Assembly: GCF_933775445.1 (NCBI RefSeq)
Contig: NC_065875.1
Coordinates: 11,855,001 to 11,919,000 of the forward strand
Direction: 5' to 3'
DNA from: Argentina anserina
Taxonomy: Eukaryota > Streptophyta > Magnoliopsida > Rosales > Rosaceae
Length of the DNA: 64,000 bases
Position numbers and translations under genes: made by a program. This document shows, one piece after another, positions 50,895 to 60,625 of the stretch (the stretch's first letter is position 1; every line of letters begins with the position of its first letter). Under the pieces are notes generated by a model. That model did not search any database and was not told the origin of the DNA. It saw only the letters and a list, made by a program, of their open reading frames with translations.

Positions 50895-51410
50895 CATGAA
50901 CAAGACCCGAATTTCGTACTCGCAACAATTCTCTATTCATTGTGATTCTTGCACACCCAGCATGCACCAAAACAGACAAAACCTTTTCCTCTGAATTGCT
51001 ACAAATTCAGCAGGAGTGAGCAGTAAAATCCAGTCATTTCCACAAACCAAATAGGAAATTAAACAACATTACTCGTTTCACATCGACACAGTCCCAAAAG
51101 GTTGTGAATCACGTCTTTCACAACTTGCCTCGTACTGATCTTACAAAACAGTTCATGAACAAGACCTGAATTTCATACTCGCAACAATTCTCTATTCATT
51201 GTGATTCTTGCACACCCAAAATGCACCAAAACAGACAAAACCTTTTCCTCTGAATTGCTACAAATTCAGCAGGAGTGAGCAGTAAAATCCAGTCATTTCC
51301 ACAAACCAAATAGGAAATTAAACATCATTACTCATTTCGCATCGACACAGTCCCAAAGGTTGTGAATCATGTCTTTCACAACTTGCCTCGTACTGATCTT
51401 ACAGAACAGT
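50895..51410. repeat. 259-bp tandem duplication
   Basis: Unit 1 at 50895-51153, unit 2 at 51154-51410, starting at CATGAACAAGACC. The two differ by only a handful of substitutions and small indels (e.g. CCCAGCATG/CCCAAAATG, ACGTC/ATGTC), so the duplication is recent. No coding content recognised. Confidence 0.92.
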
Positions 51411-51544
51411 GTCTACAACACAAGAAAGTCGAAGCCTGCAAATTAAATCCCCAATGGGTTTGGAGATTTTAGTATTAGGGAATTGCCATCCTCATCAGCA
51501 ATGATGTTTAGAAAACAATTCAGACAAAAATATTGAATATATAT

Positions 51545-51897
51545 AGGGCTTCTCGGTTGCGGACGTCCGCACGGTGCGAATTCGATGATTCCGGCCACCG
51601 GCGACGCGCAACGACGGCACTGGCCAGCACATCCGCACTCCACTCCTCCCGGCTCTCCTGTCTGTGCTGGCTGGAGCTACAACGCCGGCATGGACCGGCC
51701 AGAATCTCGAAAATTCAAATTTCTGGGCACCGTAAGAAGATTTCGAGATTCCGATTGTCGTAGGCCCTCCGGCCGGCACATACAGTCGGGAGGAGGGGAG
51801 TGCAGCTATACTGGTCAGTGCCGTCATTGCGCGTCGCCGGTGGCTGGAATCGCCGAATACGCACGGACAGTGCGGACATCCGCAATTGAGAAATTTT
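51545..51897. mobile_element. Foldback MITE, module A copy 1
   Basis: Nearly the whole 350 bp is an inverted repeat. The left arm (TTCTCGGTTGCGGACGTCCG, then CACCGGCGACGCGCAACGAC) is mirrored by the right arm ending GTGCGGACATCCGCAATTGAGAA. GC-rich inside (TA)n flanks. It does not encode a protein; reading frames on both strands are by-products of the palindrome. Confidence 0.75.
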
Positions 51898-51916
51898 GTA
51901 TATATATATATATATA

Positions 51917-52270
51917 GGTCGTTTCAAGTGCGGACGTCCCGATTCCGGAGACGACAAGCCACAATGGTGCAGCAAACCAACACAGCCGCACTACCCACCT
52001 CTCGGCGATCCCATCAGTGCCAGCCAGAGCTCCATCGGTGACCCATGGTGGCCGAAATCTGCAAAAATCAAGTTTCTGGGCAGATTCCGGCAATTTTGCA
52101 ATTCCGGCCGCCGTGGGTCACCGATGGAGCTCCGACCAGCACAGACGGGACCGCCGGGAGGTGGGGATTGCAGCTGTTGTAATCCACCTTGCCGTTGCGG
52201 CCTTTCGTCGCCGAAATCGGTGAATCCGTAACTTACGCAAGGTACGGACGTCCGCACCTGAAAATCCTCC
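51917..52270. mobile_element. Foldback MITE, module B copy 1
   Basis: Follows module A after a (TA)n tract of about 20 bp. The left end GTTTCAAGTGCGGACGTCC mirrors the right end GGACGTCCGCACCTGAAAAT. The inner arms are also complementary: CGGAGCTCCATCGGTGACCC on one side pairs with its reverse complement around a centre near 52085. GC-rich, non-coding, flanked by TATATATA. Confidence 0.75.
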
Positions 52271-52274
52271 TATA

Positions 52275-53430
52275 TATATATTAGGGTGCCAATCATATAG
52301 TAATTGTTACGAGCATGTAAGTATGACTTCAGCAAAATCAAAACAAAACTAAAGACCTCAAAAACAGAAAAAAGCCAAACAATAACTCTTGATAACTACG
52401 AAAGGAACGTCAAATAATGAAACTGAAATCATCTGGTGGAATACTTGAGCTTCCGGATCAGATTGGGATAGTTAGTGGTGGAGCTAAATGTTCAAGCGCA
52501 GGTCTAATAGGGAAGTAATTTATAGGACGAACAAAATAGGCAACATAACTTTTTACTGTAACAAGGAGGCTAAATATTGATTTAAAAATTTCATGGTCAT
52601 AAGGTCGCAAATGCTTGAAGAGCCAACAATAGTTGATTTAAGAGAGACTTGCAATGTGGGAGACAAATAAAAAAAAACTTAAATAACACATGAAAAAAAA
52701 ACTTAATTAACATGTAAACCTAAAGCTTCAGCCATTAGCCTATTAGTTGAACTAGTGTTGAAGTAAGAAGTCTATATATTGGTTGTACCTTCATTTTAAG
52801 TGATTTGTTTCTGTAACATACCTTAGACTCCTTAGAGTATGTAATGATATTTACCCTCAGATGAAAGGGTTTGTTTATGCAAAAGAGAAAAGATAGTATT
52901 GATAAAAGAGAACATAGCTTGATGACATGCATTCCCCCAACCATTGGCCACTACCAAACAAATACTTTACCTTAAAGAATCCAACAATCTCAAAAATTGA
53001 GAAGCAGTAAGGAAATGGGGAACAATACCATGAAGGGATTGCCTCATAATGATATCAAACATACGAATTCATGCGGATGTCATTTCTTTTTATAGGAAGT
53101 TTGGATTACATACTCTAGAGCACATCGCCAAAAAAGATCACCTTATTGATTTTACTCTAAGGATATATTCTCAAACCTAGATTTCCACAACAATAACTGA
53201 AAGAAGTTTCTGATGGACTGTCACAGTTTTAATAACATATAAAAGGGAAAGATTGTAGAACACTTACAATAAAAACAATTTTTAGGGCATCATCAGATGC
53301 TTACGTTATGGTCAATCTGTACCAATATCATGAATAAACTAAAGAGCATACAATGAAATTCAGATCATACAATGGATGAAACTCTCCTGACAAAGCAATG
53401 CGACATAAATAAATAAAGACTAAAGAGCTC
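52275..53430. other. Intergenic sequence
   Basis: AT-rich and without a gene. Around 53180-53210 a short match (CAATAACTGAAAGAAGTTTC) to MACPF intron 2 near 44327-44346 suggests that the duplicated MACPF fragment extends further, but the match is too short to be sure. Confidence 0.3.
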
Positions 53431-53800
53431 ACCTGATTAAATTCGAGAATATCAGATTTGAAGTGGACTCACAGTTTCTGGAATGAATATCCTCAGGACT
53501 CCATCAATGACAACTTCCCCACAGGCAATGTCCCTCTTACTAGTCTGTGTTAGAACCACCAGTTGTCCATTAGTCCCATCCACTATCACTACTCCAAGTA
53601 AAGCCTAGCCCAGCAGCCGCCAAAGCCCTCAACTCTATGGCTTCTTTGTAGTCTTCTCCATCCTCACTCTAGCTCTACTTCAACTCTTCCCCGAAAACCA
53701 ATCACAAGACTACACCAATCCATTTGCTTAAAGAAGCTGGTATATCTTCTCTCCAGTCTAGAAGAAATGGGACGGTCTGCATGCTTGAAAGCTGTTCTTC
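53430..53800 (-). pseudogene. Duplicated promoter plus exon 1 of the MACPF gene (fragment)
   Basis: The minus strand resembles MACPF exon 1 and its upstream region. The exon end and donor (GAATTCAATCAG|GT in the gene) appear here as GAATTTAATCAG|GT near 53433. GATATTC(A/C)TT, GGGACATTG, GTTTTGGATGAGGAG-like and GGAGGGTTGT-like segments follow in order. Upstream, AATCACAAGA..CCAATCCATTTGC parallels AATCACAGGA..CCAACCCATTTCC. Deletions and frame changes abolish coding, and exons 2-7 are not present. Confidence 0.72.
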
Positions 53801-53855
53801 AAAGCTATTCTTGTTTGAGTGCTTGCTAAAGGCAGTGACCTATCTTTCTTCTACT

Positions 53856-55559
53856 TCAATGTTCAATCCAACTGGATCCAGGCAATTTCTTTACATCCCT
53901 AGAGTCCATTAGTTTCCTCAGCAACCCAACACTGTCCCAACTGCTCAAACCAGCAAAAATGTTTGACAGCAATATATATGTTGATGGATCTGTTCTGTTC
54001 ATATCTAATGCATGCTCTGCTGCACGCTTTCCTGTTTCTGTATCCCCAAGTTGCTGACAAGCACCAAGCAAAGTCTGCCAAACCAACACACCTGGTTTGC
54101 AAGGCATGTTCTTGATAAATTCTTCAGCTTCCTTTATACGTCCAGCTCGGCCCAGGATATCAACCATGCATGCATAATGGTCTTCCCCTGGTGTGATTCC
54201 ATAATTTTGAGTCATGGAGGCAAAGTGCTGCCATCCCTCATCAATAAACCCACCTTGGCTACATGCATAAAGCACGCAAATAAAGGTAATGTAATTGGGC
54301 TCAATGCCTACCTGCAGCCTCATCTTATTAAAAATCTCAAGAGCTTCTCTACATTTCCCATTTTGTGCGCACCCTATTATCATTGTGGTCCATGAGACTA
54401 CAGAACGATCCTTCATCGTCTCAAAAACACACTGTGCACCATCCACGCATCCACATTTTGCATACATGTCCAATAGAGCATTGTCTACGCAGACGTCCAC
54501 ATCCGTACAAGTTTCAAGTTTAATTCTCAACCCATGGAATTTCTTCCCTTCCTCCAATGAAGCCAGGTTGGCACACGCGTTCAGGGCAGTTACTAGTGTG
54601 AACTTGTTTGGCTGTATCCCCACTTTCCTCATTTCAGCAATAACCTTGAGCGCTTTGCTTGGTAACCCACATTGCAAGCAGCCAGCAGCCATTTCAGTCC
54701 ATGAGCACACATCTTTTATAGGCATCTCATGAAAAGCTTTAAAACCATCCCCCAACTGATGATTTTTAATATACATATCAGCCAGGGAGTTCCCCACGCA
54801 CATCTCCGCCCCATAGCCATACCTCACTAGCTGTGCATGAACCTGCACACCCATTTTAAGATCCGCAACAGCAGCCAACCCGGTGAGCACACTAGAAAAC
54901 GTGTAGCTGTCGGGCGTCACTCCCTCGCAATTCATTCTCCACCAGAATGTAGCCACTTCAGAATAAGCATACTCCACGTAACCAGCCATGATGGCATTCC
55001 AAGACACTATATCTCTATTAGGACACTTCTCAAACACTTGCAGAGCCTCTGTCAGTTCACCATGTCTTACCAAAACAGTCAGCATTGCATTAGTGAGGTA
55101 CACATTCCACTCAAACCCGAGACGAACAACGAATGCGTAAACCTGGTAAGCTCGAGTCAGACTCCCCGCACACAATGAGCAAGCCTGGAGAGAGCTGACC
55201 AGTGTGAACTCATTGGGTTTGGTGCCTGCATCCCGGTGCATACGGCCAAACAAAGACAGGGCTTCATTGGGGAGGCCGTGTTGCACAAACCCTTTGATGA
55301 GCGCAGACCAAGACACCACATTTCTCTCGGGCATTTCGTCGAACAGTTGGAGGGCACTGTTGGGACGCCCACATTTGACATACATGTTGAGGAGGTGGTT
55401 GTGAAGGAACGGCGAGAAGGGTAAAGATCCTTTGATGAGTTTAGCGTGAATGGCTCGGCCATTGGGTAAGTTGGAGGATTGGGCACAAGTACGTAGGAGC
55501 TCAGAGCAAGTCTGCTCTAATGCAACCCTGCATGTGCTGAGAGGACCAGAGCGTATCAT
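53856..55559 (-). CDS. Pentatricopeptide repeat protein, PLS class with E domain
   Basis: One intronless frame of 567 aa, as usual for plant PPR genes. Repeats of P, L and S type run from about residue 18 to 480. Typical motifs are HNHLLNMYVKCGRPNSALQL, NVVSWSALIKGFVQHGLPNE, TPDSYTFSSVLTGLAAVADL, VDNALLDMYAKCGCVDGAQC, VVSWTTMIIGCAQNGKCREA and HYACMVDILGRAGRIKEAEE. The E region follows (VWQTLLGACQQLGDTETGKR, TYILLSNIFAGLSSWDSVGL), and the protein ends at KKLPGSSWIEH. There is no E+ or DYW domain. Members bind organelle RNA by sequence and act in C-to-U editing or processing in mitochondria or plastids; E-class proteins lacking DYW recruit a separate deaminase. Target RNA not predictable. The stop comes where the E+ part would begin, so natural E class or truncation are both possible. 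Confidence 0.92.
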   Translation of the reverse strand: MIRSGPLSTCRVALEQTCSELLRTCAQSSNLPNGRAIHAKLIKGSLPFSPFLHNHLLNMYVKCGRPNSALQLFDEMPERNVVSWSALIKGFVQHGLPNEALSLFGRMHRDAGTKPNEFTLVSSLQACSLCAGSLTRAYQVYAFVVRLGFEWNVYLTNAMLTVLVRHGELTEALQVFEKCPNRDIVSWNAIMAGYVEYAYSEVATFWWRMNCEGVTPDSYTFSSVLTGLAAVADLKMGVQVHAQLVRYGYGAEMCVGNSLADMYIKNHQLGDGFKAFHEMPIKDVCSWTEMAAGCLQCGLPSKALKVIAEMRKVGIQPNKFTLVTALNACANLASLEEGKKFHGLRIKLETCTDVDVCVDNALLDMYAKCGCVDGAQCVFETMKDRSVVSWTTMIIGCAQNGKCREALEIFNKMRLQVGIEPNYITFICVLYACSQGGFIDEGWQHFASMTQNYGITPGEDHYACMVDILGRAGRIKEAEEFIKNMPCKPGVLVWQTLLGACQQLGDTETGKRAAEHALDMNRTDPSTYILLSNIFAGLSSWDSVGLLRKLMDSRDVKKLPGSSWIEH

Positions 55560-55907
55560 CTAAACAAGTCACATTTGGTAGAAAACAAGTTAACTACAAA
55601 GAAAGGGAGACTGGGTAAAAAAGAACACCAAATGTTACCTGAGGTGAGAACTCTTTTTAACCTCAACTCTGCATTTTGCTAGTGTCTGACACGTGGAGGC
55701 CACGTGTTTCATCGCATCATCCTAAAATGGGCATTCTTCCAGTTCCAGAAGTTCTTTCTAAGTTTCTAGGCTTTTCACAAAATTCCAACTCTACCGGATT
55801 GCAGCTCATTGGTCGTCTTTCTGTCAAGGTAGGCAATTAACAAGCAGACCCAGTTTCGCACTTTACTTAGATCAAACATATATATTTTGAGTTGTATATA
55901 ATTATAT
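55560..55907. other. Upstream region of the PPR gene
   Basis: Contains GACACGTGGAGGCCACGTG at 55688-55706, two G-box-type CACGTG cores 14 bp apart, about 130 bp above the PPR start codon on its 5' side. Otherwise no feature. Confidence 0.45.
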
Positions 55908-56206
55908 ACTGATTTTCTCAAATAAGGAGGTCCGCACCAATGGTTTTGGTATAGATTTCTATTTTGAAACCATTTTTCAGTCGCATTTTCTCATCTCCAC
56001 CGTTTTGTATCTAGATAATATTTTATAGATCATTTTTGAAAAATTTCAGTTAATTTGGTGATCGTTAAGGTTCTCAAAGTCAAAAAAACAAATGAACGGA
56101 CTGAATTCTGTTAAACATGAATGTTCATTCGATCGGAAAATGTTGTAAAAATGGAAATTTACACCAAAACAGTGGTGCGGACCTTCGCAGCCAAGAAGAG
56201 CTGTAA
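55908..56206. mobile_element. MITE with GGTCCGCACC termini
   Basis: Inverted ends: AGGAGGTCCGCACCAATGG (55925-55943) against CAGTGGTGCGGACCTTCG (56170-56187), with further pairing outward to AGAAGAGCT. AT-rich, non-coding centre, flanked by TATATA on both sides. The terminal consensus (AGCTCTTCTTGGCTGCG, then GTCCGCACC) matches the foldback modules at 51.5 and 60 kb, so this is a third locus of the same terminal family with a different interior. Confidence 0.7.
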
Positions 56207-56979
56207 CTATATATATGTATATAGCTTCATGCATATATGAGCAAAGTAGTTGTATCAATCTCAGAAGTCAGTAGAGCTTTCAATAAACAAATTCAGCTTA
56301 TACTTTGACCAAATCCTCGTTGTTGCATCTGTTGCTTATCTGAAACTGCCTTTGCATGTTGAGAAACATACACAGTTTTGGTTGACCTCATTATTGGATC
56401 ATATATATATATGCTTGATTTTTTTAGTGTCATGTTCATCTTGTTGACAAAAGCAAAGTAGAGTCATACCAATATGGCAATATCCCACATTTACCGATCT
56501 GGTTTTTTTAGCCAAACTAGTTAATCTGCAATAGGTAAAGCTATAGCTAAAAAGACTGGTTATTCACTTTAATAGGACAATTTTGATATCGACTAAACTG
56601 AAAAATTCTAAACTTCACCAAAACAAACAAGGAAAACTTCAAACTTGTACTGTCTATGTAGGCTGTAGATTTCAAGGATGGAGTGTGTAGCCAGTAGCCC
56701 AATGAACTATTGTCATCGTTTACCTGCTTCGTTGTATAGGGAAGAATCCGACTTGTTTGATTAGAATGTACGTAGATATATGTAACTGAAGCAAATTGTA
56801 GTCACCATATAGTACTGCTGATCGGCTGTCTCAATGCTTCTGTCAAATCTGTCCCTAGACTCCACTCTATCTTCTTCTCTTTATAGATTTGATAATGGGT
56901 TGGTGACATTTAGGTGTCATTCGGGATCTCTAAACTCAGAAAACTGTTAGTAAAAGTTCTTGTTGGCTTCTCCTAGACA
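56207..56979. other. Intergenic sequence
   Basis: AT-rich; no gene or repeat recognised. Confidence 0.3.
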
Positions 56980-58055
56980 CATCAGGATTTTTATCTTCGT
57001 TGGATCATGGTGTATGGGCTGATGAAGCCTATGACCCACCAAGATTGAGCCCATGATCTTCATAAAAAAACTGATTGTAATCTATTCTGGTTTTCCTGTT
57101 CATGCATCATCTGACATATGTATTGCCTACCAACTAATATGTTCATGATTCATGCATCTGCATATACATATGTATTGCCTACCAACTCCTCCTTAAAATC
57201 ATGCATATTTTAAGGATTTTGTTCCCACCGATTGTGTTGTGTTGATTCATCTCGGTTGAACATTGTAAAAACCATTTGGTTTTCAACCATGGTTTTCATA
57301 TAGTTTCGTTAGGTTCTTTGTGCCTCTTGGTTTGGTTAGATTGAGCTGTCTTGATCAGCTGGTTCGTAGGTTTCCATGAAGCCTCCTGTCTTGTTTGCCT
57401 ATAAATAGATAGCATAGCTCTCTTACCAAGGGGGCTGATCTTCACTCTCTCTTCATCAACTAAGTCTTGCATATTTTTAGCTTGTCTCTTTCATTAAGTA
57501 TGTCTCGTATGTCATCTTCGACCTTAGTGTCTAGTTCTTTATCTGTGTCAATATGTGTTTACTAAAACTTACTGCATAATCATTCATACAACTTGCATAC
57601 CATGATGTTGTGATTGGTGATGCAAAGGTAGAAAGAATTGGTGATGATCTGGTGTAGCATGGAGTTTGCTATAATCAAGTCATAAGTTATTAGTGAGTTC
57701 CTTAAGCTTTGTAAACACTTGTAGTGTAAAGTGAGATAGAATAGTTAAGAGACTAGCATAGTCTGATACATGATAGAAACATGGTTTGCTATCCCTTGTT
57801 GTTGTAAGTTTGTATTAAAGTGTGTTTCATAGTGAAAAGATTTGCCCTTCAAGAGCTAAGGGTGCATAGTTTTTCTCCTTACATTTAAGGTTTCTGCTAG
57901 TAAAAAACATCACGGTATTGTGTGTTTGCTTTTATATATTTGTTACCAAAAAAGTCGTTTAAGTGATCATCAGGATAGTATTCCTGATTACTATCCATGA
58001 GTCTTTATGACGAAAAATTAATCACCTATTCACCCCCTCTAGGACCTTCAAAAAC
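56980..58055 (+). repeat. Possible solo or degenerate LTR
   Basis: Contains CCTATAAATAGATAGC (a strong TATA box) near 57398-57413 and, downstream, TTCACCCCCTCTAGGACC near 58030-58047, a phrase common at the LTR/leader junction of plant Copia elements. A short direct repeat, CATATGTATTGCCTACCAACT, occurs at about 57115 and 57167. No partner LTR, PBS or target duplication was found, so the limits are approximate. Confidence 0.35.
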
Positions 58056-58236
58056 TTGAGCACGTAATCATAAATGTTAAATCTGTAGCGCATATATAAT
58101 CTGTTCCTGCACTGGTCTGCGTGATTTGCGTTCTATCCATTTATTCACCTCATTACTCAATACACTCCCATGTTTATGAACACTATGTCTCTCTAACCCT
58201 AGATTAATTTTTTTATATTTCTTTTGTGATTAAGGA

Positions 58237-59455
58237 ATGACTTACCCCAAACAACTTGCCACGACTCAACCGGTGGCAGGACTCCTAAGAGGCTTCTGGA
58301 GGTCAAAAGTATGCTCCCTGTTCAACTAGGAAGCGGATCAACCCCGAGGTACTGTCCTTTTAATCTCTCATCGAGAATTTTATTTACTTGGTTTTAATTT
58401 ATGTACAGCTATTCAAATGGAGTTATATGATAACCGTGTTATTTTTGCTGCATTGTTCTACATGCTTTTTAGGATGGATTCTCATGTGTTGATTACGTCA
58501 AGACCTTGTAAGCTCAACATATCACACTATATTTTCACATGTCTCCTCACATGGTGACATGATCCACACACCCCTACAAAATAACATTTATACTGTTAAG
58601 CGGGCTTCATTATTGTAAGCTTGGAGGAGACTCCGTCTCTCACGCACACCGGCTTTTTTTTTTTTAATTAGTTCTGTAGAAGAAAATACTGGCAATAAAT
58701 GATTAGCCTTTGGTTTGAATCCTCTCTTTTGTTTCAAGTGCCAGAGAGAGGTGCAGTAGTTCACAGTGCTATCTGTTGTTTTGTTTTGTGCATTTTGGTA
58801 AGAAAAATATAAAGGCTCCAAACTGTGCAAACACAACATTCATGTCTGTGGAAGCGTATGTGAGAATGTATACACTCATATGGAAGTTGCATAAAGCTGC
58901 TTGTTATATTAACGAGCAGCTTCCCTGGCTCATTCTTTTAAGGCAATATTGAACTTACATACCAGCAGTGAACCTTAAAACGTCATATCATTCCACGCAT
59001 TATTTTGCAAGTAACTGTTGTGAAAAATATATGTGATATATATGTCACTGACTATTGAAGTTGCACCTTCGACTTTCCATGTTAATTATGTCCTGATTTC
59101 GTCTTCTGTCATTTTCAGCTTTCACTAGCAATGAAGAAGGAAATGTTGATCGAAATACAGGAGGCAAATCACCTTATTTCTGCCCCAGTAAAATTTAAAG
59201 GAGCCAAAGACACCATTCAAAGGATCCTAAAGTGTGACCTTGAAGCCTTACTAGACAAACAGTGTTACAAAGACTTGAAGAAGCTTTCAAGTATCTGTGC
59301 TCTATTGGTGTTTTTGATCCAATTATGGCCCTGAGACTTGACCGTATGCTTAACGATGTGGAGACTGAGCTACCACACTATAAAGAAGCTATAGATGAAT
59401 GTGTCACGGGCAGAGAACAGGCAAAGGATCTTCAACGTACATAAGAAGCGCTTAA
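58237..59455 (+). pseudogene. Unidentified gene remnant with two exon-like pieces
   Basis: A first piece near 58239-58350 reads TTCHDSTGGRTPKRLLEVKS and ends at a possible donor (GAG|GTACTG). A second at 59131-59444 reads MKKEMLIEIQEANHLISAPV and, after a frame change near 59275, YLCSIGVFDPIMALRLDRML then ETELPHYKEAIDECV. This is a charged, helical, coiled-coil-like sequence. I do not recognise the family. The frame break and a stop at 59442-59444 suggest a dead fragment. Confidence 0.35.
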
Positions 59456-59507
59456 ATATAAGCTGGAGGCTACTTGTGCTAAGAAACCTAGAATTATTGA
59501 ACTTGAA

Positions 59508-59629
59508 AATGAGCATACAATCAGTGGTACTCTCAGGTTGTTACAACTCGTCCTGAAACTAGTTTTGGAGAATTTTGCCTGTAACACGTTTTGTAACAAC
59601 CTGAGAGTACCACTGATTGTATGTTCATT
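59508..59629. repeat. Perfect 31-bp inverted repeat with 48-nt loop
   Basis: 59514-59544 and 59593-59623 are exact reverse complements (ACAATCAGTGGTACTCTCAG lies in the left arm); one mismatch allows extension to about 37 bp. RNA from either strand would form a strong hairpin. It sits at the 3' edge of the gene remnant. Confidence 0.95.
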
Positions 59630-59948
59630 ATATTTTTGGTACAATTATATGTTGTCCATTTTGCTTGGTAGCTACTAGCTGCAGTTGTTATTTGTAAGTT
59701 TGTAACCTTGCTAAGTGGGCATTTGTTACTCGAATTTACCTTCAATTGATGATCCATATGCTCCACTCTTGCGCATCATCATATCCTTGCAAGCTGGATA
59801 AGGAAAGTTGTACTTAAGATTGTTGTTCAACATTTCTAAGGGAGGCTAGTCAGGCTACTGAAGTTTTGGATTCCAAGAGACCAATTTATTCATGAATAAA
59901 ATTAATACTATGCGAATTGCTTGAGATAAATTCATATATATATTTATA

Positions 59949-60262
59949 GGTGTTCTTGTTTACGAACGTTTGGATTCGGCTATTTTGGCCACGGGCAATG
60001 CGCAACGACATCGCTAACCAGCACAGCCGCACTCCCCTCCTTCTGGAATCTACAGATTTATGGAAAAATCTAGTTTTCTAAGAAATTTCCAAAAATATGC
60101 AGATTCTGGGAGGAGTAGGCCGACGCTGGAGCTCCAGTTGGCACAAGGAGGAGCGCTGGGAGGAGGAGAGTGTAGTTGTGCTGATCGACGCGGTCGTTGC
60201 GTGTTGCCGGTGGCCGGAACAGCCAAATCCGGACGGTCCGAACCTTTAGAGCTGAGCTTTTT
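59949..60262. mobile_element. Foldback MITE, module A copy 2
   Basis: Sequence blocks shared with module A at 51.5 kb, such as GGGCAATGCGCAACGAC and CGTTGCGTGTTGCCGGTGGC, occur in left and right arms around a centre near 60090. More diverged than copy 1; left end AGGTGTTCTTGTTTACGAACG. Flanked on the left by (TA)n. Confidence 0.7.
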
Positions 60263-60625
60263 TGTGTGGAGGTCCGTACGGTACGGATTCGCCGATTTCC
60301 GGCGACAGTAGGTCGCAACGGCACGATGCACTACCACAGGCGCAGTACCCACCTCCCGGCGATCACGTCTATGCCTGACGGAGCTCCATCGGCGACTTAC
60401 ATCGGCCAAAATCTGCTAAATTCAATTTCTGGGCAAAATTCGGCGATTTCGCGACTCCGGCCGCCGTGGGTCGCCGATGGAGCTCCAGCCATCATAGACG
60501 GGATCGCTGGGAGGTGGGTAGTGCGGGTGTGCCAGTGCGCCGCGCCGTTACAGCCCGCCGTCGCTGGAATCGGCGAATCCATACCTTTACGTAAGGTACA
60601 GACATCCGCAACTGATCACCATTAT
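60263..60625. mobile_element. Foldback MITE, module B copy 2
   Basis: Directly follows module A, as at 51.9 kb. The arms (GGATTCGCCGATTTCCGGCG, CGGAGCTCCATCGGCGAC) are mirrored by GTCGCCGATGGAGCTCC and TCGCTGGAATCGGCGAATCC about a centre near 60440. The right end GACATCCGCAACTGATCACC joins the kinase pseudogene. Confidence 0.72.

Noticed and set aside
51533..52257. Many overlapping 70-110 aa frames on both strands
   Set aside because: They are the result of GC-rich palindromic MITE sequence, where both strands stay open. No family match and no splice logic.
57115..57190. Short direct repeat of 21 bp as a possible LTR pair
   Set aside because: Too short and without other LTR features; mentioned only as part of the possible degenerate LTR.
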